In this document: positions 43,237-52,961 of the stretch, piece by piece
How positions within the stretch are numbered: the stretch's first letter is position 1
Layout: the number at the start of each line of letters is the position of its first letter
Assembly: GCA_951329385.1 (NCBI GenBank)
Contig: OX589605.1
Location: 30,094,821-30,158,820, forward strand
DNA length: 64,000 bases
Direction: 5' to 3'
DNA from: Polia nebulosa
Taxonomy: Eukaryota; Arthropoda; Insecta; Lepidoptera; Noctuidae
The notes under the pieces: generated by a model
What the model was told of the DNA's origin: nothing
Databases searched by the model: none
What the model saw: the letters and a program-made list of their open reading frames with translations, nothing else
Program-made: the position numbers and the translations under genes

Positions 43237-44639
43237 GGATCTGCCAAGGTCACTGGCTGTGCCAACTGTTGCCAATCATGGCATAATGATACGCAGAAAC
43301 TATGGAGGAGTGGCCGATTGTTCGTGGTTTTACGCCAAGTTTAAGTGTGACGATAAACAATTAAATTGGTCCTATTTTTTTAATTCAACGCAGCGAAACT
43401 TACCTACTGAATCTAATCCAAATTCATGATATGGAGTTATGTTTCTATTAGGTACTCCGGGGTTATTGATTTTAATGCAAATAATTTTGCATTATAAACA
43501 CGTTTCATTTTAGTTTAAAAAAAAAACTAAATATATGCTTTTTTATTTTTCTTTCTCTTCCTATCAAACCTTTTCATTTGATACCCATATCTTGGAAATG
43601 CATAAAAATAACTAGTCCACTTATCTTTGGGAGTCCGTCATATTTGATTTAGAATGACGTCACTTAGCTAACTATGCATTGTCATCGGTCCTTGACAAGT
43701 GTGCGAAGTTTCAATTCAATCCGACGTTTTGAAGTGGGTGAAAATCATGTTCAAATGTTTTTGTAATAAATGAGACGAGACTTTTTCTTATTAGAATACA
43801 ATGTGTTATTTGAATTTATTAATAAATTGTTTATTTACAACTATTGGCAAGGTCAGATTTATTTTTAAATACGTAACAATTTCAGTTGCTTATATATTAT
43901 TAGAATTTAAACGTTGTATTTTCCACTAAGTATTTACTTATCTAAACTTAAAGCTAAGAGGCTGTTACTTGTATTTGAGATTGAAATCAAATATGTTTGG
44001 TCACGTCTGTTGACAAAGTTTGGGTTGGTTTTGTTGAGACATGTCAATGTTTTAGAATCGAAACTGCAGAGCTTGCGGCACAGATGCTAACTTTGAGATT
44101 TGGTGAGAAAACTTTGGTTATACATAAGCCGATTTGAATCAACTCAATGACTTATTAAGAGCGGTGACAAAACAAAATGTACTTCTAAAAATATTTCTAA
44201 AAATAGATTTCTAAAAATAGTTTTTTTTTTCTTTTCGCATAATACCTATTGATTTACTTTTCTTTTGAACGTTTTAAAGACATATCAACCTGCTTTAATA
44301 ACAAAAGCCCTTATAAATAGAATACACTACTAAAACCGAGGCCACACAGAACCACAACGCAATATTTTCCTCGTTAATTTAAAAATAACGCCACAAGTAG
44401 ATTCTATGAAACAGAAATTAGGAAAACCTGAAACATTACAGAACAGTCTGACTGCAGATTGTGACGATGATTAATCATCAGCAGTCTTTTCCGGGAAGGG
44501 ACCTTGGGGCCGAGGTGAAGGCCACTAGTGCGTCGCCCGGGCGGCGAACCGCCGAGCTAATATGGCGAATGAAAATGGCGGGAGATCGCGCTGGAAGCGG
44601 CACGGGTGCAGTTGCACTCTCTTGCGTAAAAACCCAAAA
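43237..44639. other. No gene seen
   Basis: About 1.4 kb without a convincing ORF. A GC-rich patch (44500-44620) gives the 71-aa frame at 44461, which I do not support as a gene. Confidence 0.5.
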
Positions 44640-44815
44640 AAATATTGCACCTCCCATTCAAATTTTTATCAGCTGATACAACTATGTACTTACCATCTAT
44701 GAAAGTCCGATTCTTTCTGGGGTTTTGACTTCCTTGCTCATTTCCACGGGCAGATGCAGTTTTTAAAATTTGACCATGCCTTTCCTACAGTTACACCCTT
44801 TATACCAGCAAAATT
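44640..44815. repeat. Decayed relative of the 9761-10004 MITE
   Basis: CGGGCAGATGCAGTTTTTAA, TTTGACCATGCCTTTC and GTTACACCCTTTATA correspond to the right half of the 9.8-kb MITE, and ATCAGCTGAT corresponds to its centre. The left terminus is lost. Confidence 0.6.
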
Positions 44816-45350
44816 AGCGAAACAATAATAAAACATGTGTAATTTATACTGTATTGGTATCGTGCAACAGTAAAAATGAAATAAATCTAAATTGGGACGT
44901 TGAATATGGCTTGCGCAGTGTAAACGTACCGCGGGATACATTGCGAACATGGTTGCATTTTATCACAGAGTACTCTGCGGTTCAACTAAATTCTGTTTGT
45001 AAATACATCTTCGCAGCTATTTGCTCACATGTATTTTATTTGGAACTAATTTTTGCTTTGTAATATGACCTTATTAAATTACTATCTTCTGCTAGCGGTT
45101 TGGCTTGCGTGAAAATTAAAAACTATCCAAAGGTTACATATTGCCGGGAAAAAGTATCCTATCTCCTTACTCGTATTCTATGACATGTTCCAGCCTCTTC
45201 TTGCCAAGATTCTTCTAAATCCGTTCAACCGTTAAGACGTGAAGAGATAACAGACAGAGAAGTGCTTTCGAACCCTACTAATATGTTATAAAATTAAATG
45301 CGAATGTTTGAATGGACGGATGGATGTATGTTTGTTACTCAATCACGCCA
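44816..45350. other. No gene seen; older repeat sequence
   Basis: No coding. Around 45300-45350 a segment (GAATGGACGGATGGATGTAT, TTGTTACTCAATCACGC) continues after the MITE as CGGAAAGGCTGAATGGATG, so the MITE entered an older repeat. Confidence 0.5.
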
Positions 45351-45531
45351 GTGGTGTTAGACAAAATACTATTCTGTTATCGTTCACGCTAACGCTTCGT
45401 GCAAAATGTATGGCAACTACATTACCTGCGCAGAGAACTGTCACGTGACTCACGCCCAGTAATGTCGTTGCCATACATTTTGCACGAAGCGTCAGCGTTA
45501 ACGTTAACGGAAAAGTATTTTGTCTAACCAC
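45351..45531. mobile_element. Palindromic MITE of about 181 bp
   Basis: The left arm (TTAGACAAAATACT, GCTAACGCTTCGTGCAAAAT, GTATGGCAACTACATTACCT) is mirrored by the right arm (GTAATGTCGTTGCCATACAT, TTTTGCACGAAGCGTCAGCG, AGTATTTTGTCTAA) around a CACGTG-containing centre. It folds into one long hairpin with no ORF. Confidence 0.85.
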
Positions 45532-45679
45532 CCGGAAAGGCTGAATGGATGTGGATGAAATTTGGCACAGAGATAGATTATTATGGTCTAGCATAGCAAA
45601 GAAAATAAAATATTGGTTTCAGACAAAGAAAGTGAATAAAAGCTGAATAACAGAGGAATAGCCTGATAGGTGTGGAGTC

Positions 45680-45800
45680 TACAAAAAACCGGCCAAGTGC
45701 GTATCGGACTGCGCACATTTACTTGAAGGGTCCAAACGGAGCCCTATTGCTGTCACTCACGTGTCCGTTTGTCCGTCTGTCGGCCCGTCGTCTGTCACAA
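45680..45800 (+). repeat. Interspersed repeat fragment (CCGGCCAAGTGCGTATCGGA type)
   Basis: CCGGCCAAGTGCGTATCGGA, GGAGCCCTATTGCTGTCAC and CGTCTGTC.GCCCGTCG are landmarks of the LINE-tail repeat class also seen at 375 and 33.7 kb. Confidence 0.5.
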
Positions 45801-46119
45801 AATGTTGTTTCGAGTAATTTTTGAAGTTGCCATTGTCCTAAGAACTTGAAATTTGGTGATAACGTTTGTTATTTATTACGTACATTTTACTAACAAATAC
45901 CAATCCTATTAATATTATAAATGCGAAAGTTTCTATGTTTGTATGTTTGGATGTCCTTCACGCAAAAACGGCTGAAGGGATTTGAATGAAATTTTGCACA
46001 CAGGTAGGTCATAGCCTGGATTAACACATAGGCTACTTTTTATTCCGGTAAATGGCAAGCCTTAGCGAAGGCTGAGGTGGAAGTAAAAATCCACAGACGG
46101 GCTGAACGAGCGGACATGC

Positions 46120-46831
46120 TCACAAAGTACTAGGAGACCAGAAAAATGAGAAAAATTTCCAGAGCTGAAATAATGAGCGGTAAAGACTCACAAAGTACCA
46201 GGAGACCAGAATCGTGAAGAGGTATTTTTGGGGCTCCAATCCTAAGCTGTACAGCTGCTTCACAAACCACCAGGAGCAGAATCAAGAAGAAGTGTTTCCG
46301 GGGCTTGTATCCTGAGCGGTATAGATTAACAACCTACCAGGAGATCAGAATCACAAAATATATTCCGAGGCTGGTATTATGAGAGGTAAAGATTCATAAA
46401 TTACTAGGAGACCAGAAACATGAGAAGTATTTCGAGAACTGAAATCATGAGCGATAAAGACTCGCAAACTACCAGGAGATCAGAATTCACAAAAAAGTAG
46501 TTCCGGAGCAGGAATCATGAGAAGATATAGATTCTAAAACTACTAGGAGACCATAGTCATGAATCAGTATTTTTGGCGTGATAATCCTAAGCGATACAGA
46601 TTCACAATCTACCAGGATATCAGAATCAAAAAATATATTCTGAGGCTGGTATTAAAAAATTACCAGAATAAAAAAAAGAACAGAATCATGAGAATCATGA
46701 AGTAAAATTTTCGAGCAGTACAGATTCACGAACAACCAGGGCATTAGATTTTTTTTTGGGGTTATAAATAGTAGGTTCATAAATTACCAGTAGACCAGAA
46801 TCATAAAGAAGCTTCGAGGCGGGAAGCATGA
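46120..46831 (+). repeat. Minisatellite of about 68-72 bp, block 1 (before viral insert)
   Basis: Units contain ACCAGGAGACCAGAATCATG, GTATTTCCGGGGCT, GAAATCATGAGCGGTA and AGACTCACAAA in order, for example the AGGAGACC starts at 46132 and 46200. Units are diverged from each other. In one frame the unit reads as a 23-residue peptide repeat (like FRGYNPKRCRFTNYQEIRI), but stops between units argue against a real gene. Confidence 0.8.
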
Positions 46832-47309
46832 GCCTATTTATCATTAAATAAAGAAGTTGTGGTGTGGGACCTATCAAATGTATCAGGAGACTTTGCTGTG
46901 ACCCCTGAATCTCTGGAGTCTAACAAGCTATACAGTAATGGACCATATTTAAGGGACTTGGAATTTTTGATACTTATGTTCCTTTTAAGAAATAATCACA
47001 TTTCGAAAATTATTAAGAAGTCAGTGGAAGGAATAGCAACTATTTTAGAGATGTTGAAGGAAAAATATGACATCAACGACGAAACCAGAAAGTCCGGCAC
47101 TGCTCTTGGGTCAAAAGACATTACGCTTCCCAGAATAGCAGGAGTTATTTATGCCATTCATGGCAGTGAAAATGTATCACAATCGTCTTGTCAAGGAAAT
47201 TGTTCCCTTTCAATCTATCCCTGGAGTATCAAGCTTGGATGTGACTGATAAAGCTGGCACATCTGACAAATCAGGCAGAGAGAAAGAAATAGGTCCCTAT
47301 AAGTGGTGG
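46832..47309 (+). pseudogene. Endogenous viral element: bunyavirus-like nucleoprotein fragment, frameshifted
   Basis: The sequence is non-repetitive and sits cleanly between TGAGC and GGATATAGATTC of the minisatellite. The open frame (46832-47248) includes LEFLILMFLLRNNHISKIIK, LEMLKEKYDIN and SKDITLPRIAGV. That layout (helical segment, K/E-rich helix, then D-ITLPRIA) resembles nucleoproteins of phenuivirus-like bunyaviruses, which coat viral RNA. Near 47140-47160 the similarity moves to a neighbouring frame (AVKMYHNRLVKEIVPF), so an indel breaks the gene. It has no in-frame ATG start and lacks the rest of the protein. The family assignment is by pattern memory and moderate. Other negative-strand viruses are possible. 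Confidence 0.5.
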
Positions 47310-48013
47310 ATATAGATTCTCAAACTACCAGGGGACCAGAGTCGTGAATCAGTAATAGCTTAGGATTCTGCTAGAATCCTAAGCGGTATAGTTTACAAAA
47401 TACCAGGAGACCAGAAACACTCCGGTGCCGAAATCATGAACGGTATCAGATTCTCAAACTAGCATAGCTGAGTGCGCAAAGCATCGGGTCAATTGATATG
47501 TACGCTTGTAATTGCAAGTTCAAATCTAGATTGATGCGTTTACTTTTCCCCCAAAAAAAAAAAAAAAAAAAAACCAGGGGAGTGGAATCCTGGGCGGTAT
47601 AGATTCACAATCTACCAGGAGATCAGAATCACAAAACATATTTTGAGGCTGGTATTAAGAGAGGTAGAGATTTATAAATTACCAGGAGACCAGATACAAA
47701 AAGTATTCCGGGGCAGGAATCGTAAGAGGTACAGAAAGATTCACAAATTACCAGGAGAACTGAATCGAAGTAAAATTTCCTAGCGGTATAGATTCACGCT
47801 CTACCAGGAGATCAGAATCACAAAAAGTATTTCGAGGCTGAGATCATGAGAGGTAACATCTTGAATAAGTATTTTCGGGGCTGGAATCCTGAGCGGTATA
47901 GATTCTTAAACTAACAGGAAAACAGAATCATCATGAAGAAGAGAAATTTCAGAACTGCACGCGGATGAAGCCACAGGTAAACTACCAGGGTACCAAAATC
48001 ATGAAGTAGTTAA
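47310..48013 (+). repeat. Minisatellite, block 1 (after viral insert)
   Basis: Continues the 68-72 bp unit directly after the insert. It includes a run of 20 or more A residues near 47550 that looks like a poly(A) relic, although the surrounding units continue on both sides. It ends GTACCAAAATCATGAAGTAG before the second TCCTACTAATATTATAAATG. Confidence 0.7.
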
Positions 48014-48239
48014 TCCTACTAATATTATAAATGCGAAAGTTTGTATGTTTGTATGTTTGGCTGAAGGTATCGCAAAAACGGCTGAAGGGATTACAATGAA
48101 ATTTTGCACACACGTAGGTCATAACCTGGATTAACACATAGGCTACTTTTTATCCCGGTAAATGACAAGACTTAGCGAAGGCTGAGGTGGAAGTAGAAAT
48201 CCGAAGTCAGGCTGTACGAGCGCACACGCTCAAAAAGTA

Positions 48240-48830
48240 CTAGGACACCAGAAACATGAGAATTATTTCCAGGGCTGAAATCATGAGAGATAAAGACTCA
48301 CAAAGTACCAGGAGACCAGAATCATGAATAGGTGTTTTCGGGGATATAATCCTAAGCTGTATAGCTTCACAAACCACCAGGATACCAGAATCAAGAAAAA
48401 GTGTTTCCGGGGCTATAATCCTAAACGGTGTAGATTCACAAACTACCAGGAGATCAGAATCTCAAAACATATTCCGAAGCTGGTATTAGGAGAGGTAGAG
48501 ATTTACAAATTATCAGGAGACCAGAAAAATGAGAAGTATTTCCAGTGCTGAAATCATGACCGGTAAAGACTCACAAAGTACCAGGAGACCAGAATCATGA
48601 ATACGTATTTTCGGGGCTACAATCCTAAGCTGTATAGCTTACACACACCCCACCAGGAGCCCAGAATAAAGAAGAAGAAGTGTTTCCGGGGCTTGAATCC
48701 TGAGCGGTATAGATTCTCAAACTACCAGTTCACAACCTACTAGGATATCAGAATCACAAAACATATTCTGAGGTTGGTATTAGGAGAGGTAACATCTTGA
48801 ATAAGTATTTTCGGGGCTGGAATCCTGAGC
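48240..48830 (+). repeat. Minisatellite, block 2
   Basis: Same unit family. The 75-aa frame at 48324-48551 (CFRGYNPK repeated) is repeated exactly in block 3 at 50735. It ends GGCTGGAATCCTGAGC, where viral-like sequence starts. Confidence 0.8.
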
Positions 48831-48885
48831 ATCCTTATTTTGTTTAGTATCTAGTTTGACAAATCAGTAAAAACCAAAAATAACA

Positions 48886-50301
48886 ATGGACGTGGATATT
48901 CCTGCAGGAACTTCATCATTAAAAAGGAAGCGAAACGATACAATAGTCGATCCTGACACCAAGCAAGAGATACAAGACCCAAAAAGACCTCGGATGGTGC
49001 TGGATAGCAACAAGAAGGTCAAGTGCTTAAATGCTCTTTACAAGGCATACCTAGCAATAGTGGAGATACTGGCTACTAAAATGTGCTCTCATCTCCCACC
49101 AACTGACAAAGAGGCCGTTAAAGAAAAGATTAGAGAGCTTGCATCGGAAGTAATACTGGCCTCCCAAATAACCAGCATTATGTTCACGGCACACAATGTG
49201 AACAGGCAAAAAGTTAAGGGTGTTACTACCAACATGCAGCAAAAAGTGGGGCAGACTGATTACAATATCCATTATTTGGGTAACGATTATTCTGTGAAGA
49301 GGTCAGAGATAGACACTTTGTGGCTTGCGATGACAAAAGAACAGGGTCTAGAGTACAAGAACTTCGCAATGGACAGCGAGGACAACTGGTATGGGACAAT
49401 GGGGCCGTACTTAGACATGTTTGCAGCATTTAAGCTCAGGATGGACGAGTTGAGATTGGGACATGGAACAATGCCCATAACTAAGAAAGATGGGACACAT
49501 ACGTCTTTCCAGGTATCTAAATACGGCCTCACTGGTGCTCACCACATATTGTTAGAAGGGAACAGCTTTCCTCCGGAAAGAAGGTCTTCTATAGTGCAGA
49601 GCCTGGGCCCCATGACTGCGTTCTTGTGTATGGTGCGGACAGAAGGGATTTATCGGAACAAATTCGCTGCGGCTGTAAAGAGAGCTATGTCACATATCCC
49701 AGCCATTGACGACATTATTGAGATCACAAAGAACGTCAAGATGTCCTTTGAGTTGTCGACACTAATAAGCCTCATAGCTGAAATACTCTTGATAACAACA
49801 TCTCGACAGGCGACAAGGATGTGTTTTCCGATAAACTTCTTTGCTCTCACTGCACTCTCCTTGAATGATGATGACAGAGAAAGATTCATGAGGTTCTTTA
49901 ACACGACGGGGTCAGGGGGGTGGCTTCTGTACAAACTCTGCATGAACAAATCATGGACCATGCAAGGGAACATGACTGAGGAAGTGGCATCTCAGATTTT
50001 ATACCACAGCTTTTTCGGGACATACAAAGAAGACCTTAGCGTTTTATCGCAAATTACCAAGACAGGAAACTGGTACACCCGTGAAGATATGGGGAATTCT
50101 TTTAGGAACATGACCGGAGGAAGAGTGGTGACCCATAGACCGCCGGTGCAGGTAATGTACGCAAAAATTTCATGTGCTAATCAGACCGGCATGCTGTCAG
50201 GGGTCTACAATCAAGTTAGCTGCATGCCCTGCTTTAGCGGTCCAAGGATACAGACGTTCGGCGATGATTTATACATTCCCAGGCGTATAGACAACCAATA
50301 A
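48886..50301 (+). CDS. Endogenous orthomyxovirus-like nucleoprotein, copy A (intact ORF)
   Basis: A 471-aa ORF starting at AACAATGG. Basic motifs KRKRND (residues 13-18) and KRPRM (33-37) look like nuclear localisation signals. The body is helical and Met-rich, with SFPPERRSSIVQSLGPMTAF, then KFAAAVKRAM (259-268) and a following SRQATRMCFPINFF. The nuclear signals, length and spacing of these blocks suggest an orthomyxovirus (quaranjavirus-like) nucleoprotein, which binds viral RNA. Identification is by recognition only; another negative-strand virus is possible. About 55 bp of non-repeat leader (48831-48885) precedes it, and the minisatellite resumes right after the stop. No intron, frameshift or stop interrupts it. 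Codon use is less AT-biased than its surroundings. Confidence 0.6.
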   Translation: MDVDIPAGTSSLKRKRNDTIVDPDTKQEIQDPKRPRMVLDSNKKVKCLNALYKAYLAIVEILATKMCSHLPPTDKEAVKEKIRELASEVILASQITSIMFTAHNVNRQKVKGVTTNMQQKVGQTDYNIHYLGNDYSVKRSEIDTLWLAMTKEQGLEYKNFAMDSEDNWYGTMGPYLDMFAAFKLRMDELRLGHGTMPITKKDGTHTSFQVSKYGLTGAHHILLEGNSFPPERRSSIVQSLGPMTAFLCMVRTEGIYRNKFAAAVKRAMSHIPAIDDIIEITKNVKMSFELSTLISLIAEILLITTSRQATRMCFPINFFALTALSLNDDDRERFMRFFNTTGSGGWLLYKLCMNKSWTMQGNMTEEVASQILYHSFFGTYKEDLSVLSQITKTGNWYTREDMGNSFRNMTGGRVVTHRPPVQVMYAKISCANQTGMLSGVYNQVSCMPCFSGPRIQTFGDDLYIPRRIDNQ

Positions 50302-50392
50302 ACAGAATCATGAAGAAGAGAAATTTCAGACCTGCACGCGGATGCAACCACAGGTAAACTCTACCAGGGTGCCAAAATCGTGAACAAGTTAA

Positions 50393-51240
50393 TCCTACTA
50401 ATATTATAAATGCGAAAGTTTGTATGTTTGTTTGTTTGTATGTTTGTATGTTTGTATGTTTGTATGTTTGGCTGAAGGTAACGCAAAAACGGCTGAAGGG
50501 ATTTCAATAAAATTTTGCACACAGGTAGGTCATAGCCTGGATTAACACATAGGCTACTTTTTATCCCGGTAAATGACAAGACTTAGCGAAGGCTGAGGTG
50601 GAAGTAGAAATCCAAAGTCAGGCTGTACGAGCGCACACGCTCAAAAAGTACTAGGACACCAGAAACATGAGAATTATTTCCAGGGCTGAAATCATGAGAG
50701 ATAAAGACTTACAAAGTACCAGGAGACCAGAATCATGAATAGGTGTTTTCGGGGATATAATCCTAAGCTGTATAGCTTCACAAACCACCAAGATACCAGA
50801 ATCAAGAAAAAGTGTTTCCGGGGCTATAATCCTAAACGGTGTAGATTCACAAACTACCAGGAGATCAGAATCTCAAAACATATTCCGAAGCTGGTATTAG
50901 GAGAGGTAGAGATTTACAAATTATCAGGAGACCAGAAAAATGAGAAGTATTTCCAGTGCTGAAATCATGACCGGTGAAGACTCACAAAGTACCAGGAGAC
51001 CAGAATCATGAATACGTATTTTCGGGGCTACAATCCTAAGCTGTATAGCTTCACACACCCCACCAGGAGCCCAGAATAAAGAAGAAGAAGTGTTTCCGGG
51101 GCTTGAATCCTGAGCGGTATAGATTCTCAAACTACCAGTTCACAACCTACTAGGATATCAGAATCACAAAACATATTCTGAGGTTGGTATTAGGAGAGGT
51201 AACATCTTGAATAAGTATTTTCGGGGCTGGAATCCTGAGC
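50393..51240 (+). repeat. Start of block 3: Helitron-type 5' end plus minisatellite
   Basis: Near-identical to 48014-48830 except for an expanded TATGTTTG microsatellite (50418-50470) and few substitutions. This shows a recent tandem duplication of about 2.4 kb that includes the viral-like gene. Confidence 0.85.
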
Positions 51241-51295
51241 ATCCTTATTTTGTTTAGTATCTAGTTTGACAAATCAGTAAAAACCAAAAATAACA

Positions 51296-52705
51296 ATGGA
51301 CGTGGATATTCCTGCAGGAACTTCATCATTAAAAAGGAAGCGAAACGATACAATAGTCGATCCTGACACCAAGCAAGAGATACAAGACCCAAAAAGACCT
51401 CGGATGGTGCTGGATAGCAACAAGAAGGTCAAGTGCTTAAATGCTCTTTACAAGGCATACCTAGCAATAGTGGAGATACTGGCTACTAAAATGTGCTCTC
51501 ATCTCCCACCAACTGACAAAGAGGCCGTTAAAGAAAAGATTAGAGAGCTTGCATCGGAAGTAATACTGGCCTCCCAAATAACCAGCATTATGTTCACGGC
51601 ACACAATGTGAACAGGCAAAAAGTTAAGGGTGTTACTACCAACATGCAGCAAAAAGTGGGGCAGACTGATTACAATATCCATTATTTGAGTAACGATTAT
51701 TCTGTGAAGAGGTCAGAGATAGACACTTTGTGGCTTGCGATGACAAAAGAACAGGGTCTAGAGTACAAGAACTTCGCAATGGACAGCGAGGACAACTGGT
51801 ATGGGACAATGGGGCCGTACTTAGACATGTTTGCAGCATTTAAGCTCAGGATGGACGAGTTGAGATTGGGACATGGAACAATGCCCATAACTAAGAAAGA
51901 TGGGACACATACGTCTTTCCAGGTATCTAAATACGGCCTCACTGGTGCTCACCACATATTGTTAGAAGGGAACAGCTTTCCTCCGGAAAGAAGGTCTTCT
52001 ATAGTGCAGAGCCTGGGCCCCATGACTGCGTTCTTGTGTATGGTGCGGACAGAAGGGATTTATCGGAACAAATTCGCTGCGGCTGTAAAGAGAGCTATGT
52101 CACATATCCCAGCCATTGACGACATTATTGAGATCACAAAGAACGTCAAGATGTCCTTCGAGTTGTCGACACTAATAAGCCTCATAGCTGAAATACTCTT
52201 GATAACAACATCTCGACAGGCGACAAGGATGTGTTTTCCAATAAACTTCTTTGCTCTCACTGCACTCTCCTTGAATGATGATGACAGAGAAAGATTCATG
52301 AGGTTCTTTAACACGACGGGGTCAGGGGGGTGGCTTCTGTACAAACTCTGCATGAACAAATCATGGACCATGCAAGGGAACATGACTGAGGAAGTGGCAT
52401 CTCAGATTTTATACCACAGCATTTTCGGGACATACAAAGAAGACCTTAGCGTTTTATCGCAAATTACCAAGACAGGAAACTGGTACACCCGTGAAGAAAT
52501 GGGGAATTCTTTTAGGAACATGACCGGAGGAAGAGTGGTGACCCATAGACCGCCGGTGCAGGTAATGTACGCAAAAATGTCATGTGCTAATCAGACGCTG
52601 TCAGGGGTCTACAATCAAGTTAGCTGCATGCCCTGCTTTAGCGGTCCAAGGATACAGACGTTCGGCGATGATTTATACATTCCCAGGCGTATAGACAACA
52701 AATAA
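51296..52705 (+). CDS. Endogenous orthomyxovirus-like nucleoprotein, copy B (intact ORF)
   Basis: A 469-aa ORF, collinear with copy A and offset by 2410 bp. Differences I could see: G/S in HYL-NDY, F/I in YHS-FGTY, D/E in YTRE-MGN, I/M in YAK-SCAN, Q/K at the last residue, a two-residue (6-bp) deletion after CANQT, and two silent changes. Leader, start context and the minisatellite after the stop are the same as for copy A. It remains fully open. Two intact copies of a non-host gene suggest either recent capture or some constraint. A Ty3/gypsy element lies 71 bp downstream. Confidence 0.6.
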   Translation: MDVDIPAGTSSLKRKRNDTIVDPDTKQEIQDPKRPRMVLDSNKKVKCLNALYKAYLAIVEILATKMCSHLPPTDKEAVKEKIRELASEVILASQITSIMFTAHNVNRQKVKGVTTNMQQKVGQTDYNIHYLSNDYSVKRSEIDTLWLAMTKEQGLEYKNFAMDSEDNWYGTMGPYLDMFAAFKLRMDELRLGHGTMPITKKDGTHTSFQVSKYGLTGAHHILLEGNSFPPERRSSIVQSLGPMTAFLCMVRTEGIYRNKFAAAVKRAMSHIPAIDDIIEITKNVKMSFELSTLISLIAEILLITTSRQATRMCFPINFFALTALSLNDDDRERFMRFFNTTGSGGWLLYKLCMNKSWTMQGNMTEEVASQILYHSIFGTYKEDLSVLSQITKTGNWYTREEMGNSFRNMTGGRVVTHRPPVQVMYAKMSCANQTLSGVYNQVSCMPCFSGPRIQTFGDDLYIPRRIDNK

Positions 52706-52776
52706 ACAGAATCATGAAGAAGAGAAATTTCAGACCTGCACGCGGATGCAACCACAGGTAAACTCTACCAGGGTGC

Positions 52777-52876
52777 TGTTATATATGTGGGTAGTTTTAA
52801 GCTAGCGCTCAATTGTGTTTGTAACTGACATCAGTTCAATATACGCTTGGCTCGTACGCACGTCTTTTATTTAGCA
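52777..52876 (+). repeat. 5' LTR of the Ty3/gypsy element
   Basis: 100 bp, TGTTATATATGTGGGTAG... to ...CTTTTATTTAGCA. It differs from the 3' LTR only by GTGTTT against GTTT (2 bp). Confidence 0.93.
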
Positions 52877-52961
52877 GTGGCGACGAGGATTAAAAATATA
52901 AAGAAACTTTGTTCGGTGCAGAATAGTTTTAGATTGTACCTAATCGTGGACAATAATTACA

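Noticed and set aside
48324..50962. 75-aa repeated peptide ORFs (48324-48551 and 50735-50962)
   Set aside because: They are short in-frame stretches of the 68-72 bp minisatellite. Identity of the two copies reflects the 2.4-kb duplication.
49051..52383. Minus-strand ORFs within the nucleoprotein-like genes
   Set aside because: Shadows of the plus-strand coding sequence without start context or domains.
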